DNA from: Chinchilla lanigera
Taxonomy: Eukaryota; Chordata; Mammalia; Rodentia; Chinchillidae
DNA: 64,000 nt
Assembly (NCBI RefSeq): GCF_000276665.1
Contig: NW_004955417.1
Location: 18,532,993-18,596,992 of the forward strand
Reading direction: 5' to 3'
The notes beneath the pieces are model-generated. The model was given only the letters and a program-made list of their open reading frames with translations. It was not told the DNA's origin and did not search any database. Positions 11,745-23,999 of this stretch are shown piece after piece (the stretch's first letter is position 1; each line of letters opens with the position of its first letter). Position numbers and translations under genes: made by a program.

Positions 11745-12515
11745 CAAATCATTTAGTATATTTGTGATTTTTCATGTAAAACAGTAATGGGTGCTTTAAA
11801 AGTTATTACGAAGAGATGTAACCTGTTGGTGTTCAGTATAGGAAAGTGAGTTATCCAATGAGGTATAAAAATACCTGTCATAATCTTATTGAAAGTTCCA
11901 ACAAACTGTAAGCTGATTTAAGGAGTTTCTACATCATTTGAAATAAAAGCTACTATTTTGCAAAATCAGGATTTCATTTTAAGAAAAGCTTTATTGTCAC
12001 TGCTTTCACAATTGTTTCAGATTGCTTTCCCAAAGCTGTCCGCTAAACTTACTACCAACATAATTTAATATGCCATGCAATAATTTTTCATAGTCCATGA
12101 CACTTATTTAATTGATAAATGTAAGATAGGGAGATAGCCAATTTAGTTAAATAGTCAACTCATCCTTCAAGGTCTGGATGAAATGGCACCCTTGTTTAAG
12201 ACTTTCCACTAATGACAGAATTAATCTCTTACATTCAGTTGCTCCAGCAGCTCTGAGTCAGCAAAAATTTGTTCAAGGAGTCTATGAAACTGATTATTCC
12301 TGAACACTGTGGCATTTTCACTCTTACATTTGTTTTTCATTCATTAGTCTATTAGAACTCTGGTGAACTTAGTTGGAGCCCATTACATGAATCTGATTTA
12401 ATTTCTACATTGTTCTTCCATGAGCCACAATCTTAAATGTGGTCTTCCCCTGCCATAAACATTAAAAAAAAAAAAAAAGACATAATGTATCTGAAGGTCT
12501 TGGCTCAGACAATAC
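11745..12515. other. Unassigned sequence
   Basis: No gene found. A 16-A run near 12464 could be the tail of an unrecognised retroposon ending there. Otherwise featureless. Confidence 0.4.
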
Positions 12516-12736
12516 ACTGTGTTATGGCTGACACATTGTGTCAACTTGAGGAGTCTCAAAGCTTAATTAAGTGACTCAGCAGTTCTACACCCTGGGGTGA
12601 AAAGTACATGCCCTTATCTTTAGGATGTTGTTCATTGTGTCAACTGGAGAAGTTCAAAAGGTTAATTAAGTGACTCAGCAAGGAGCCAGGGTCCTTACTT
12701 TGTATTCATCCTGAGCCTGTGCAAAGAAAGCCAGGG

Positions 12737-12834
12737 AGGGGCTGGGGATTTAGCTCAGCAGCAAAAGGGCCTGCCTGGCAAGTGCAAGGTCGTGAGTTCG
12801 GTTCCCGGTGCCGGAGAAAAACCAAAAAAAAAAA
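12737..12834 (+). mobile_element. ID SINE, sense, nested in the ERVL-like LTR
   Basis: Consensus ID body: GGGGCTGGGGATTTAGCTCA, GCCTGCCTGGCAAGTGCAAG, GTCGTGAGTTCGGTTCCCGG, then an A-rich tail. The direct repeat AAAGCCAGGG flanks it (12727-12736 and 12835-12844). The surrounding LTR resumes without loss after it, so the ID is younger than the LTR. Confidence 0.98.
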
Positions 12835-12967
12835 AAAGCCAGGGGGATGGTGTGGGTATAGAAGACCATCCCGCTCAGGGTAGGTAGACTGTATACAATA
12901 AAAGGAAAATGAAAAAGGACTGATTGCTGGTTCTTCAGAGTAGCTCCAGTCTTCGCCTTCAGCTTTT

Positions 12968-13002
12968 CCTGGCTTCTCCTGGCTTCTCCTGGCTTCTGGT
13001 GC
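12968..13002 (+). repeat. Short tandem 10-mer in the LTR
   Basis: CTGGCTTCTC/CTGGCTTCTC/CTGGCTTCTG: three adjacent 10-bp units. The other copy of this LTR (59693-60345, minus strand) has a single such unit, so the triplication is a local slippage event in this copy. Confidence 0.8.
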
Positions 13003-13149
13003 AGACTGTTGAGCTTCCACCTGGGACTCTTCAGATTCCCGGTGTAGGCTTTTCATCCTTTGCCATAGACTTTTCAGGGTTCCATTGCATCTACATTTGT
13101 GTATATTTTGTTATATCTGTTTCTCTAATAATCCCTGACTGATGGAGAC

Positions 13150-14995
13150 TGTTACTTCTTTCCACATACCTTTGGCAAAAAAAAAAAAAAGCCACAATTA
13201 AGATATTCAACCACTGAAAGCAAAAACCCCAAGCTGACACACATACCATTACATATACAAGCTTCACTATTTTATTTCAAAGCGTTTAAGTAGTTGTTCA
13301 TATGTGATGCTTGTGGTGTAAAAGAGACACCAAAATTCACTTATTTTTACTTCATGGAATGTATTGTGTAGAATCTTTTTAAATAAAATAATGGATAGAT
13401 AAAGGAATAAATGTTACTTTAACTCATTCATTTTTAGTGTAATGACTAGGTAAAATAGAACTTTAATTAAAGTATACAAAAGAATCACTTAAAGAAAACC
13501 TGCTCATGAAATGAGTCAGATATACTGGAAACCTCCCTGTTTATGACAATTCATAACACGTGGTTCTGTCCCCCAAGTTTACCAATATCCCTATTTTTGT
13601 AATCATTATAGCATCTCTTTAGTGTCTTAAAAGACATAAATGCAATCTTAAATGTAGTTTAATTGTGACCATTTTAAGTGCTAAATAATTTAGAATATGC
13701 TACCTGAAATTTTGTACATTGATTTTTTTCATTAAATACTGTCTTAGGCTTATGCATTTTAATACATGCTGAGGTTATATTGCTATAACATGCAGTGTTT
13801 GTATCAACTTAACAATTTTTTATTTTTATATATCTAATGTGCTTTATAGGGTTTTCCTAGTTTATACACCTCCTCCTTTAAGCATTTCTGAAGCAAATTT
13901 CTTCTCGTTTACTTTTTCACATATTTAACATCTTTTGAGGAATATCAGTTTGTATCTCAATATCCTGAAATTTATCAAAACTTTTCTTTATTTCTGGTAC
14001 ATTTTGAAGCTTGAAAAAGATTTACTTAACTGAAATATTCAAACATTTTTTTCAACATTGCCTTCTAAACGTTTTCTTTATAAATTACAACTTTATTTCA
14101 TTTGAAATAAATTGTATTTTTAGCTTGAGGGAAGCTCAAAGCAAAATATTTTCCTTAGATGCCAAGTTCTTTCAGACACATCTTGACAAATCTTTTTATT
14201 CATTAATATGTATAAATGAAGGTTTTCTACTGAGATTGCATTTAATTTTGTTTTCCATTTTTATTCTCTTTTATTTCCAATCTCTACCAATTAATATACT
14301 TTCAGTAAGTCCTCATTTCTGTGAGAGTCAATCCTGTCATTTTATACAAGGATTTTAGAATTTCCTTATCTGTGCTCAGAAATTTTCTGGGAAAATTTGA
14401 CATCAACATCAATATGACATATCATTGTGTTCTTAATTAGCCTTAGTCCTTGATCATGGTTATACCGTCTTAATTCCTCATAGATCCATAAAATGTATAA
14501 TTATATGTGTTATATAATAAAAAATTAAATATACCATTCAGCATACTATGTTTGAATGTGATGGTAAATAGTGTGTCATGTATTTTCTCTCAGATTCTAA
14601 TGGATTTCTTCTCATATAAAGAATGTTAGTCATCTTTATTTTTACTCTGAAAGAGAAAACCTAATTAATCAGAATCGTTCCATAATTCACCTCAATCTAT
14701 GACAAATTTGTATATTTGTATGTGTTTTTATTTACTTTTTAAAATACAATTGTTACCCATAAACAACATATTTTACAATTTTGTTCTAAGTAGTTATTAT
14801 GCATTTTAAAATCTCTGATTATTACATTAGAATTGTATGTATATTTATTGTGCAAAATGTGATGTTTCAATTCAAATGTGAACATATATTACTAAATAAA
14901 GGCAATAAGTATTATGAGTAAATTCAAAATCATTTGAGTAATTTCAAAATACACAATGGATAGTTAAATATATTTACAACACTGGGCAGTAGAAA
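13150..14995. other. Unassigned AT-rich sequence
   Basis: About 1.85 kb of AT-rich DNA. A 115-codon open frame at 14011-14358 is hydrophobic and Phe/Ile/Leu-rich, as expected from AT-rich sequence, with no recognised domain, signal or start context. Decayed L1 is possible but not shown. Confidence 0.4.
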
Positions 14996-15019
14996 ATTAT
15001 AATTTATTTTCTCATGTCA

Positions 15020-15244
15020 TTGTAACATTATGCACTTTGACCAACATTTCTCCAAATCTCTCCCACCATTCTCCTCAGCTTCAAGTAATCCTTAACCTAC
15101 TCTCAATCTGTATGAGATTCACTGTAATAGATTCACATATGAGTGAGGTCATATGGCATTTTCTTTCAGTGCATAGCATATTTTACTTAACACATTTTTC
15201 AAGTTTATCTATACTGATGGATAGGAGTTCATCTTTACTAGGGT
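15020..15244 (-). mobile_element. Old L1 3' UTR fragment, antisense
   Basis: Matches the antisense 3' end of old mammalian L1 (L1MA/L1MB-like): a 'tgtatgagattcactgtaatagattcacatatgagtgaggtcatatggc' region, then 'agcatattttacttaacac', 'tcaagtttatctatactgatgg' and 'ggagttcatctttac'. The next block (15250 on) is L1 in the opposite orientation. The two parts derive from the wrong order for a single twin-primed copy, so they are probably separate insertions. Confidence 0.75.
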
Positions 15245-15701
15245 AAATCCAATGAAATACCCACGCAAATTCTAAAATCATAATTCACAAGACTAAACAA
15301 TTCAAAAATTTATATGCAACCAGAAAAGAACCCTCATGCAAAACAATTCTAAGGAAAACTAAGAAAGCAGGAAGCATCACACTATCTGATAAAAAAATGT
15401 ATTACAAAATTATAGTAACTAAATTAGCAAGTTATTGGCATAAAAACAGACACAAAAGCCAGGACTGGGAGCCCAGAAATTATATCACATTACAGTCAGC
15501 TAAGTTTTGACAATTCCAAACCACACAATAGAGTAAGGACACTCTCTTCAAACTATAGTACTGGCAACACAGATATCTACATTAGAAGATTAAAACTTGC
15601 TCTATCTCTGGCCATACAAGAAGGCAACTCAAAGTGTACTACAGGCATGTAGTACATGAAAGTATGAAACTATGAAACTACCAAAACTAGTATGAAACTA
15701 G

Positions 15702-15797
15702 GGGCTGGGGATTTAGCTCAGAGGTAAAAGCGCCTGCCTGGCAAGCGCAAGGTCGTGAGTTCGGTTCCCCGTACCGGAGAAAAACAAACAAAAAAAA

Positions 15798-15828
<31 letters not shown>
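15702..15828 (+). mobile_element. ID SINE, sense, nested in L1
   Basis: GGGGCTGGGGATTTAGCTCA, AGGTAAAAGCGCCTGCCTGG, GCAAGGTCGTGAGTTCGGTT, CCCCGTACCGG, then a long AAAC-rich tail. AAACTAG precedes it and also follows the tail. The host L1 sequence here carries local TATGAAACTA repeats, which blurs the exact duplication. Confidence 0.97.
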
Positions 15829-15830
<2 letters not shown>

Positions 15831-16599
15831 TAGTATGAAAGTATGAAACTACTAGATGAGGAACAGTGGCATGTTACATAACATGGGCATGGGCAAGAAA
15901 TTATTGGATAAAGTCAGAAAGCACGAGGAGACCATTCAATATGATTTTGTTAAACTAAAGAGCATCTTCACAACAGAGGAAAGAGTCAGCAGAGTGAAGA
16001 TTCAACTTGCACATGAAAATATTTACAAACTGTGATCCAACAAGAGGTCAGTATCTGTAATTTATAATAAATTCAAACAGCTCAGTAAACCAATGTAAGT
16101 AATGAGATTAAACATGTACTAAAGAAAGACCTGAAGAGACAGTTCTTAATACATAAAACATGATCAACAGATGGATATATATTAAATCATTAAATATATG
16201 TATATATAATATTTACTAAATCAGATATATGTATATATATTAACATTACTAAACATTATAAAAATGCAATCAAAAGCACAATGTGATATCATATCTCCCT
16301 GGGTAGAATGGCTATTATTAAAAAATACAAAGGCTGAACAATTATGATGAAAGACAAGATCACATATTTTGGGTGGGGATGTAAATTGGTATAGTCTTTA
16401 TGGAAAACAGTGTTGAAGCTTCCCCCCAAATTCAGAACAGATCTTCTGTATAACAGCATTGTCACTGCTGGGCACATATCCAAAGACATTTAAATCAACA
16501 CAGCAAAGAGACTTCTGTATAACAATTTCTATTAAAGCAATGTTAACACAGCCAAGGTATGAAATCAAACTACATGCTCATCAAAAGATGAAGAAAATG

Positions 16600-16640
16600 T
16601 GATATACATATATATATATTTATATAAATATATATATGAA
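16600..16640. repeat. AT dinucleotide-rich tract
   Basis: TATACATATATATATATTTA and similar sequence, marking the end of the L1 above. A short open frame from 16599 translates to Tyr/Ile repeats and is not a gene. Confidence 0.85.
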
Positions 16641-16644
16641 TTAA

Positions 16645-19470
16645 GATGCCCTTTTTCAAATTATCTCAATTTCCTTTGTTCTTTTCTACTTTGTCTCAGA
16701 TATCCTTCTCCTTTTGACTCATGTATGTTCATTAGAATTCTTCACAGTCTGTTAATGGTAGCCTCCAACTTGTATTTTCACCTAAAAATGTTCAATGGCA
16801 CACTTTGAAATACATTTTTACTAGAGTGCAGATTGTCAGTTTGGCATTTGCTTTCTTTAGTGATCTGAAGACAACACCATCAAGACAGCAATGAATCACA
16901 CAGTTATGTTCAACAAGGTCCTTTCCTGGAGTTACTCTCTTTTAAGCCAGCTCTTTAGTATTTCAGGTAAAATTGCATAAAATGTTTTATTATTTTGTAT
17001 TATTTTTGTATTATTTTATATTAATTTTGTATTATTTTTTAGAAGGAGAGTGTCTTAAGATATCCAGACAGGCATATTACTAAAATATGACTAACGTTTA
17101 CAGATTGAAAAAGCTGAAAATATTAATATATAGTAAGCATTTTGTTACTATTTTAAATATATGTATTAATGTAGGTTTTAACTTTCACTGTTAGTCATTC
17201 TTTTTGAGTTTTTCCTGTTTCTTGTAATATAGCATGGAAGAACATTCAGAAACCTTTTCTTGTTTCATAATTGGGGCAGATTATTCCCACTTACAAATCA
17301 TAAGCCTGCCCCTGAGCCCAAGCTTACACCAAAAGGCTAATTAAACACATCTTGCACAATTCCTTGCTACTTAATTACCCTTCATCTTCATTGGACCTTG
17401 TTTTTTTCCTAATTAATCTTTAATTCTACTGGGTTTTACATAAAAATAACTTTCCAGAACATTCTGTCATCATTGTATATCCAAATTACCTGATACAAAC
17501 TGTAACATCCTCATATTAATTTAAAGTCAAACATGTGTATAAGAACTATTGAACCAAAAAACTATAAGAAATAATGCATAATATTCCATGATTTTAGAAT
17601 ATATTAACTTAGTTATTAACCTTTATATAGATCAGCTTCAAAATATATCAGGTCTTTATACTTTATTTTGAACATTCAAAGGCTTGAAATTTAGTGAAAT
17701 TATCAAAATACTTTATATCAGAAGGAAGGAAATTCTGTAACTGTTAATACATTGTCTAATTTACATTTTATAACATGATATTATTCCTTTTTGGCAAAGA
17801 TAAGTATATCCTGATCAGCTGCAACTCTCATCCATAAAATCATGTGTAAAAATCTTCAGTGGAAGATTTAAAATTGAACTTGATAAGTAATTATACATGC
17901 TTCCATAAAATTTAGTTTGATAATTTCTACTCCAAAAATCCATTCTACTTCTCTATACTGACCAGTAATTAACCATTTACTTAGTAATATTTGTTTATTT
18001 TCAAATCAGACTGATTAGTGCAATTTTGAAGTCAATGGTAAATAAATAATGTTAGCTTATGTGTGCATTTCAGTGGCATTCTGTAAGAAATTTTCCAATG
18101 TAATTTGCAACAGATCTTAGAAGGTTTGTTAACTCACGGCATTTTTGCATTTGAATTTGTGGCTTTAAAATAAAAATTTCATAAATAAATGCTACAATGA
18201 CTCTTGCTTTTGCTTCTGTGCAATTTCACAACAGAGATGGCTCTAACCCCAAGATGTCCTTTGAGACATCTTCACTTTTTCACCTGTATTCTCGTTTATT
18301 TATATTCTCCATTTATATCAGCATCAGATTTTACAGAAAGTGTTATATTTTGCTACTAGTTTACCTTTTTGCCTACTTACTGACAAACCCAAGGTAATAT
18401 ACACTCTGCAGAACTGCAGTGAGGGGGAAATTTTATGTGTGTGTGGTTGGGTAGGTGGCAAGAATCTGACATTTATTCAGGAGGTGGAAATAATGTGCAA
18501 AAACCAAGTGTTAGTAACTATAACATTCATATCACAACTATATTACAAACACATCAAAAAGCAAAAGGCAGTGCAGTCAAAACCATGATGATTTGTGTGG
18601 GGGGTGAATTTAATTGGTATTTTCACAAGGATGTTTGTCTCTACCATCTTCAATGACAAAATTCATAGTTTTGTTTTCATTTGTGTTTTTATCGTGACTC
18701 ATTTGATTTTTAATTTTTTGTAGAGCCTTTTTTGCTTCCTCCTTCTACATTTCAGTGACCATGTCTAATGGTTTAGTTTAAATTTTTGTTTTTATGCTTC
18801 ATTACTCTGTATGAAGATTTTTCTTGACTCTTGCCATGAAGTTCAAAAAACATACACATAACAGGTTGCATTAAGCTGATAACAAATTTTACTTAGAAAA
18901 AAGAAAACTCCACACTTTTAAGAGTGACACACTTTTACACAAATCACATCATTTCATTTACCTGTGGTAATCCCATTTTGATTTCCACTGCATTTTATAT
19001 TTTTCAAAAAAAGAGTAAGTTGGAATATCTTACTGGATATCGAGAATATATTAGCAGAAATTTATCACTCTACTTCTATCTTGTACTGTCTTCTTAGTTT
19101 CCCATATCTTAGTTATATTGATGTTTTTATTCCTTTGTAGAAAGTTTTCTCAATTTTCTGTCCTGAAGATTCACTTTCTGGAAGATTTCTTTGACATTGT
19201 CATGTTTATTTTTTTATTGAAATAGAAATATATTGATATTTTCGTGTGAAACTTTCTATATGTGTAAAGTATACCAGTCTCAGTATGTCATGTTCAAATA
19301 TGTGTTTTCACAATTTCTATTTTGTTTTTCTATCAATTACATAAATGCGTGTGATGAACTAATAAACATTTAGATATTTTCTATGATATTCTGTTAGATA
19401 TTACACTTTAAAATTTTACTATTGAATGCATTCAAATTAGAGATATCTTTGTAAGTGTTATATCTTTCTT
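16645..19470. other. Unassigned AT-rich sequence, about 2.8 kb
   Basis: No gene, RNA gene or clear transposon. Open frames at 18197-18656 overlap one another in two frames and lack motifs. The 18.66-19.4 kb part is T-rich on the plus strand and may be decayed antisense L1, but I cannot align it. Confidence 0.4.
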
Positions 19471-19488
19471 GTGAATTAAAGCTTTACC

Positions 19489-19603
19489 GGAGCTGGGAAT
19501 TTAGCTCAGCGGCACAGCGCCTACCTGGCAAGCGCAGCGTCCTGAGTTTGATTCCCAGTACCGGGAAAAAAAACAACAAAAACCAAAACCAACCAGAAAA
19601 CAT
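19489..19603 (+). mobile_element. ID SINE, sense, with 16-bp target-site duplication
   Basis: GGAGCTGGGAATTTAGCTCA, GCGGCACAGCGCCTACCTGG, then CCTGAGTTTGATTCCCAGTA and an ACAAAAACC-rich tail. It is flanked by GAATTAAAGCTTTACC (19473-19488) and GAATTAAGGCTTTACC (19604-19619), one mismatch in 16. Slightly diverged from the main ID type of the window. Confidence 0.97.
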
Positions 19604-19689
19604 GAATTAAGGCTTTACCTTTTATTATTTTAAAAATTCTATATCTAACCCATTTGTTTATTTCACCACACAGTTTATATGTTCTTTTT

Positions 19690-20440
19690 GCAGTTTAAAA
19701 TGTATAATTGAGTAGTTTGGGGATATTTACAGAGCTATGCAACCATCATTGCATCAATTTTAGAACATTTCTATCATCCGCACGAGAACCCCCATACTCT
19801 TTGCATTTGCCCTCTACTTCTTTATTACGCCCTTATTGTAAAAGCTTTCAAACTCGTTCCTTCTAACTTTTTGAACTATGGTATATTATCTGTTGAAAGT
19901 CACCTTGCTTGTCAAACACCTGAGACTTCTTAAATTCTATTACTTAGAACTGAGCAACAATTAATCACTACACTCCATCCCTCTCAGACTCTTGGAATCA
20001 CCATGACGTAGTCAACTGCTCTGAATGAATTTCTTCAGATTTCTATTATGATGAAGACCATAGACTACTTTTCTTTCTGTGTTTGGCTTATTTCACTTAA
20101 CATAATGATCTCCAATTACATCTATGTTGTTACCTGACAGTATTGCCTTGTTGTATGGCTGGATAATGTGCCATTTGCATACAAGTACTATATTTCCTTT
20201 ATAAGCTTCTTAGCCAAGGGACTGTTGGTATTCTTCCAGCTCTTGTGTATGGTAAATAGTGTTGTCATGAACAGATGAGAGCAGGTGTCTGTTGCATATA
20301 CTGCCATACTGTTTTCATTTCTTTGGTTGTATAGCCAATAGGAGGATTTATAGGTCATATGTTACTTCTATTTTAAATTCCTGGAGAAGTCTCTATATTC
20401 TAGTTCCTTCAAGTGCAGTGTTAACTTGTTTATTTAAAAT
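19690..20440 (-). mobile_element. Old L1 3' UTR region, antisense
   Basis: Antisense L1MA-like 3' sequence: 'gtttggggatatttacagagctatgcaacc' region, 'tctactttctttctgtgtttggcttatttcacttaacataatgatctcc', 'ttgttgtatggctggataatgtgcc', 'cttagccaagggactgttgg' and 'ttcatttctttggttgtatagccaata'. These parallel the known 'ggcttatttcacttagcataatgtcctccagg' series. No coding potential. Confidence 0.85.
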
Positions 20441-20454
20441 CTTTTCTTTAATGT

Positions 20455-20800
20455 AGGCATGTGTTGCCTGAACTTTCTTGTTAGAAGTGTTTATTTTCCC
20501 TTCCATCCCCCAAATTACTCTTTACCTTTGAATAACTACTTCCTAATTCACAATATCTATTATGTATTTTGGTTCTTATTTACACTTTCAGTTTCTCACA
20601 GAAGAAAGACAATGCAACATGTACACATAAGTGTCTCATTTATTTCACTTAGGAGTATGTTCTCAAGGGGTTGAAGAGAGAAGAGGGGAAAAGAAAAGAA
20701 CGAAGATATATCTTGTACAAGTACAAATTTCCTATGATGAATGTGATTTTTATGTATATCCAACTTGTACCAGTTAACTTAATTATAAAAAAGAAGTGTT
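20455..20800 (+). mobile_element. L1 3' end with inverted 5' part (probable twin-primed copy)
   Basis: From about 20455 to 20680 the sequence reads as antisense L1 3' UTR (CCCCCAAATTACTCTTTACC, TTTCAGTTTCTCACAGAAGA, GTGTCTCATTTATTTCACTT, ATGTTCTCAAGG). At about 20681 it switches abruptly to sense L1 3'-terminal sequence (ATATATCTTGTACAAGTACA, AATTTCCTATGATGAATGTG, ACTTAATTATAAAAAAG), ending in an A-rich tail. That is the arrangement left by twin priming. Boundaries are by eye. Confidence 0.6.
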
Positions 20801-20804
20801 TCTG

Positions 20805-23490
20805 CTGACATACATAAAATCTTGTTTAAAAAAGTTAGTCTATATTTTTATTTTTATTCTGATTTTTCTTTACTTGCTCAATTGCCTGTTCCTCTGATGT
20901 TTAATTTTGAAATATACTATTAATTGTACTTACGATTCAAGAAGGCTGTTTTTCCAAGATTTCTTCAGAATGGACTGGGGTGAGGTGGCATACCTTAGCC
21001 TCTCTCCTGAATTGCTGGCTCTCTGTTCAAACCCCCATACAGCCTCCCTTACCAAAACCTGGTTTATGAGAAGGCTACACATAAATTATTTGCAAAATAT
21101 GAAATTGAATGTCACTGATCAAATTTTTAGTATTTACTAAAGATTTAAGACATAGCTAAAGGAACTTCTTCTAGGAATAATCACAGGGGAGAGCAGTATG
21201 TCCCTAGTATATTTTCTTATTTACTTACTAATACTATAAACACCACTGCATATCTCCACCGAAAAAGAGATAGCAATTAAGCTTCTTATTGATAAAAATG
21301 AGATGCATAATAATAATTGTTCTTTTCATTATTGTGTATCATTGCACAACAAAGATTTTAATAATACTAAGATTCATCTGTACAGTTTGCTTCCATTCCT
21401 ATTCTTCAATGAAAGCGAAAACTGTCACCATTTCATTCAACAGTTTAAGTGGGTTAAACATTCAGATCTTGTATCTGGTGCACAAATATTTATATGACAT
21501 TGCAATGTGACGATGAGCACAAAAATACTTAATATATTTTTGAAATAAAACAATACGCTCAAAGTTCTTTTGAACTTAATTATAAATGAATTTAATTTAA
21601 ACTCTAATAGTCTTCAGTAAATGATTTATTATAGCATCTAATGCGCAGTCTTTTCAATGGTATAATAATTTTCCAGTTCATTGCCATCATTTGAAAATGA
21701 CATAAAAGCTTGGCTCATTTAAAATATCTTCTTGTTTCTAAAAATTCATTGTCATTTTTGTTAGGTATCCCAAATACTTAATGAATATTTTTTATTTATC
21801 ACTATAGTTTAAAAATTATTTATTCAGATTACTGCATGAACATTTTGTAAAAAATCTTTTCAATTCTCTATATTTTGCAGTATCAAGATGAAATGTTAAG
21901 CATACAGACAGATGAGAATGAAATATCTATTATATACTAGAATATAATGCCAGACATATAATACATATTTTGAAAATGTGTGTGAACCAAACAAACCTTT
22001 TATGGACCTTTGTTCTATCTGATTGAAAGTCAAGGTAACTTAGTAGCTCCTGTACCCTAAAATCTTCCTACTTTAATGACAGTGAATTACTCCTTGTGTT
22101 ATATATGCAGTTAGAGTTTTACTTTCCTTTGCTAACTTTTTAAAATATGTTATATCAATATTAAAATGTAATGATCATTAGGACTGTGCTTGTTTTCTCA
22201 ATAGCAACTCAAACTCTTATGTCTTATAAAACAATTGTACAAAACAATATGAATGTTTGCTATTAAATCCAGTCTATATGGATCTCACAGAATTCTTTCC
22301 ATGGTCAATGTTTCTGACACTTGTCTTAATGATATCCTTGGCAAGCGTGTGTTTTGAATATATGAGTAGAAACACTGCATGTGCAAAATCCAAGCAATAT
22401 TTCTACATACCTGAATAGAGTAAGTGCAGGTATCTAGTCTTTTAAAAATTGTTTTAATTTGTGTGAGAGGATATTCACTTTTCCAGTAATGTTGAAGAAT
22501 TACAACAAAAAGCTATTATAATCCAATATTTCTTAGGTGATTGCTTAAGACATTTCATGCTTGAAAGAGTTGACCTGTTGAACATGTTAAGTATTCGTTT
22601 ATCTTTTTTCTCTTAAATTTGTTCCAGAATATTATTTCAATATTAGAAAGTAATAAATCTAAATCTTAATTCAGCTTCCTGCAGAAAATCATTTACTAAA
22701 TTCCAATGAATTCCTAGGCTTTTGGCTTTAATAGAAAATCAGTATGAATATTTTAGATTGAAAAAAAAGTATTTCCAAGCTTGCTGCACATCTGTAGTTG
22801 AAGACATTAGCATTTAGATAAGAATGTGCATAACAGATTTCACTTCCAATTGTGACTGAAAGAAGTTTGTCGATTCAGATAAACATATTTACTTTCTTCC
22901 TTCAGAGAGAGAAGACTTATAATGAAATATGCTTCCACTTAAGCCTTAGTTACCTGGAGTGTAGCACTAACACTTTGTTTAATAATCAGGGCCACAATAA
23001 TTCAGAAAAGAATGCACCTGTGTGTTATTCCTTGTAGTGTTTCACAAGGTGTAATCAAAAGATAGAATAAATGTTTCAATTTTTAAGAAAAATATTTGTC
23101 TTCTGTGTTTGCTCTTGCACAGTGACCCGCACTCATGCTGGAAGTTGTACTTTTCCTCCTTTTACTTGGCCCAAAAGCACTGTCCAAAGCCTGTTCCTTT
23201 TCCCACTTTAAAGAAAACTTTGCTATCAGTAAAACATATTGTATTAAAAGATACAACGACCTTAACCCACAGGAAAAGACTCTCGCTTGATTTGAACACA
23301 TTTATATCAACATTCCTGCCCCTTTCCATGGTAGTTCTGGAAGTTTTATGTCTTTGTTGCCTGGATGTCCCAAATTCATTCCAGTATGAAGCTTGGAACC
23401 CTGGTAATTTCTGACAAATAAAAGCATTATGGTTGCCTCTTTGTCCGCTATATTCACGCACCTAGCGCTGTGAAAATTCTACCTCTTGTT
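20805..23490. other. Unassigned sequence, about 2.7 kb
   Basis: AT-rich, no recognised gene or repeat. Open frames at 23109-23461 occur on both strands over the same bases, have no domain, and end just before the mariner remnant. The 23.05-23.46 kb part may be more of that transposon but does not align convincingly. Confidence 0.4.
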
Positions 23491-23499
23491 CAGTCAAAA

Positions 23500-23700
23500 T
23501 GAGCATGAAAGCTCATCGTTTTGAATCTGGTTAGGACATTGAAGCCGTCACGACTACCTAATTGAAGAGATTCATGAAAGACCACATCCCGAACAACTTC
23601 AGAAAGTGGCAAAAATAGTGGGATATATGTGTGCCAAGCAACAGGGTGTATTTCAAGAGGAAATAATAGCAATTATTTTTATTATAATAATTTTAATACC
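23500..23700 (+). pseudogene. Mariner-like transposase remnant (C-terminal end)
   Basis: 'gacattgaagccgtcacgac', then 'attgaagagattcatgaaag', 'aacttcagaaagtggcaaa' and 'gtgtgccaagcaacagggtg' match in order the 3' end of a mammalian mariner transposase gene, where the encoded pattern is an IEDIE-like stretch, then FRKWQ, then a C-terminal Cys-Ile..GxYFE-like tail. Stops and indels break it. Only the extreme C-terminal part survives, upstream catalytic motifs are not recognised, and terminal inverted repeats are not visible. Related to the remnant at 43720-43930. Confidence 0.7.
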
Positions 23701-23999
23701 TTGTATTTTAATGTTCTGAAAAGTGTTTTAATGAAATATACAGTATTTAACCTACAGTGAACTAGATAGGGAGGATCTGTACAGCATGATGAATTATGTT
23801 ACATGGGTATGTGGATTAAAGCATCACGTGATAGAGAAAAGGAACATTTCCACCACTCTCGAAGTTTCCTTAAGCCTATTTCATCATCTACCTCCTTCTC
23901 CCACCACTTGGCAAGTAATGTTCTATTTTATCCTTGTGATCCTTAATCCTGACCAGTCGAATTCATTTGATTAAGAAAAACCTAACAGATTCTGAAAGA

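Larger units (their letters stand above)
12520..13146 (+). mobile_element. ERVL/MLT2-like LTR, sense, copy 1, with nested ID
   Basis: Begins TGTTATGGCTGACACATTGTG and ends near TTTCTCTAATAATCCCTGAC. The beginning and end words (TGTGTCAACTTGAGGAG; TTCTCTA...CCTGACT) are those of the MLT2/ERVL LTR class. It is homologous throughout to the reverse complement of 59693-60345 (shared GTGACT[C/A]AGCAAGG, ACAATAAAAGG, CAGACTGT[T]GAGCTTC, GGGACTCTTCAG). Flanks CACTG and GACTG (4 of 5) fit a 5-bp duplication. It lacks about 130 bp near its right end relative to copy 2, and an ID sits at 12737-12834. No retroviral internal region is attached, so it is a solo LTR. Confidence 0.85.
15250..16640 (+). mobile_element. 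L1 ORF2 3' part, sense, interrupted by an ID
   Basis: Sense L1 ORF2 C-terminal region in consensus order: ATTCAAAAATTTATATGCAACCAG, AAGAACCCTCATGCAAAAC, AGGAAGCATCACACTATCTGA, ATTGGCATAAAAACAGACAC, CAAACTATAGTACTGGCAAC. After the ID: 'gagcatcttcacaac', 'gatatcatatctccctgggtagaatggc', 'gtgtaaattggtatagtctttatgg', 'gggcacatatccaaagacat' and 'tgctcatcaaaagatgaagaaaatgtg'. It ends in AT-rich DNA near 16600. Many stops; no coding function remains. Confidence 0.88.

Noticed and set aside
12706..13056. 116-codon open frame on the minus strand
   Set aside because: It reads through the ERVL-like LTR and the nested ID in antisense; the ID body supplies part of the peptide. Not a gene.
14011..14358. 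115-codon hydrophobic open frame
   Set aside because: Phe/Ile/Leu/Ser-rich composition expected from AT-rich DNA. No signal, domain or homology recognised, and no supporting splice or promoter context.
15020..16640. Possible third twin-primed L1 (antisense 15.02-15.24 kb next to sense 15.25-16.64 kb)
   Set aside because: The antisense part derives from the L1 3' UTR, downstream of the sense ORF2 part. In twin priming the inverted part should come from upstream, so two separate insertions are more likely.
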